A stretch of 6,835 nucleotides of DNA, from contig JAITJY010000160.1 of the NCBI GenBank assembly GCA_031278675.1, forward strand, positions 1 through 6,835, given 5' to 3'. How positions within the stretch are numbered: the first letter of the stretch is position 1; each line of letters opens with the position of its first letter. The notes beneath the pieces were generated by a model. It had not been told where the DNA came from and made no database searches. It worked only from the letters and a program-made list of their open reading frames with translations. Shown one piece after another: positions 6,424-6,835 of this stretch. The stretch comes from Bifidobacteriaceae bacterium (GTDB lineage: Bacteria; Actinomycetota; Actinomycetes; Actinomycetales; WQXJ01). Both the position numbers and the translations under genes were made by a program.

Positions 6424-6825
6424 TCACTGTTGCCAATCGGCCACGTTCAGCCCGGGGATGCGCTGGAACTCTTCGACGTTGTGCGTCACCAACGTACCGC
6501 CGGTAGCTAGCACAGTGGCCGCGATCACAAGGTCGTTCGGGCCGATCGCCTGGCCAGCGCGCTGCAGGGCGGAGCGGGTCTCAGCGTATTGCGCGGCCGC
6601 ACCGGAACCGAACGCCTCAATCTCAAAGGCATCGATGAAGGCGTTGACCTTTGCCGCCTCGGCTTCGGGATCGCGGCTCATGGCCGCGCCGAACAACAGT
6701 TCGGCTTTCACCATTGATGGAAGCCGCACGTTGCTGGGTGTCTGCGCCCGCAGACGGTCCCCAACCGTTGGGGAACGGCCGCGCAAGAACTCGACATAGG
6801 TGTTGGTATCCAAGTAGAAGGTCAC
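6424..6825 (-). CDS. vapC: VapC-type PIN-domain toxin ribonuclease
   Basis: A complete 133-residue PIN protein, the toxin half of a type II toxin-antitoxin pair. Visible active-site elements are LDTN (Asp6), AELLFGA (Glu42) and GPNDLVIAA (Asp98), then LVTHNVEEFQRIPGLNVADW (112-131). The last segment and the GPxD motif resemble the enterobacterial VapC/MvpT group that cuts initiator tRNA; the RNA target here is inferred, not shown. All key acidic residues are present, so activity is plausible. The start is GTG (6823-6825) with GGAG (6832-6835) six bases upstream. The GTG lies in GTGA, and the overlapping TGA could end an antitoxin gene beyond the window; the three codons visible in that frame read R-K-L. 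The gene lies upstream of the VapB-VapC fusion on the same strand, 70 bases apart. Confidence 0.9.
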   Translation of the reverse strand: MTFYLDTNTYVEFLRGRSPTVGDRLRAQTPSNVRLPSMVKAELLFGAAMSRDPEAEAAKVNAFIDAFEIEAFGSGAAAQYAETRSALQRAGQAIGPNDLVIAATVLATGGTLVTHNVEEFQRIPGLNVADWQQ

Positions 6826-6835
6826 AGCTTTCTCC

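Noticed and set aside
6141..6799. Plus-strand open frames across the toxin region
   Set aside because: They lie antisense to the PIN-domain frames, show no domain features and have low-quality composition.

Overview
The window looks like a chromosomal segment of a high-GC actinobacterium. The evidence is strongly G/C-biased codon use, a GlnA2-type (alpha) type I glutamine synthetase of 446 residues, and glnE placed directly behind it, an association known from Mycobacterium and many Micrococcales/Actinomycetales. I cannot name a genus from the sequence alone.

Layout. 1-377 has no convincing gene. Its main feature is a symmetric cassette at 78-227, in which one AT-rich 21-bp sequence occurs four times: two direct copies facing two inverted copies, with identical 31-bp pitch on both arms. 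It resembles a MITE or the juxtaposed ends of a lost insertion element. 378-1037 (minus) encodes a 219-residue nitrilase-fold protein. It looks like the N-terminal glutaminase domain of NAD+ synthetase (NadE), but all three catalytic positions are replaced and the synthetase domain is missing. 1038-1281 is a divergent intergenic region with eight G-tracts, a 6-bp dyad and a candidate GlnR (nitrogen regulator) operator. 1282-2622 is glnA, and 2619-5936 is glnE, overlapping it by 4 bases. A small hairpin with a short T-run follows glnE.

5937-6835 is a decaying toxin-antitoxin patch, all on the minus strand. Read from the right edge it holds a complete vapC PIN-domain toxin gene (6424-6825), whose antitoxin probably lies just outside the window. 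Next comes a 90-codon ORF (6081-6353) that joins the start of a VapB antitoxin in frame to the C-terminal half of a different VapC. Last is a 13-codon relic of a vapC start (5989-6030), about 88% identical to the start of the complete vapC and cut off by a stop codon.

How the genes work together. GlnA makes glutamine from glutamate, ammonia and ATP. GlnE adenylylates and deadenylylates glutamine synthetase in response to nitrogen status. The GlnA encoded here has Trp where adenylylated enzymes carry the target Tyr, so GlnE probably acts on another glutamine synthetase (GlnA1) elsewhere in the genome. The GlnE is longer than usual (1105 residues) because of two low-complexity insertions. I see no complete new system. 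The most unusual items are the VapB-VapC deletion fusion, the catalytically dead NadE-like domain beside glnA, the four-copy repeat cassette, and the Gly/Arg/Pro-rich insertion in GlnE.
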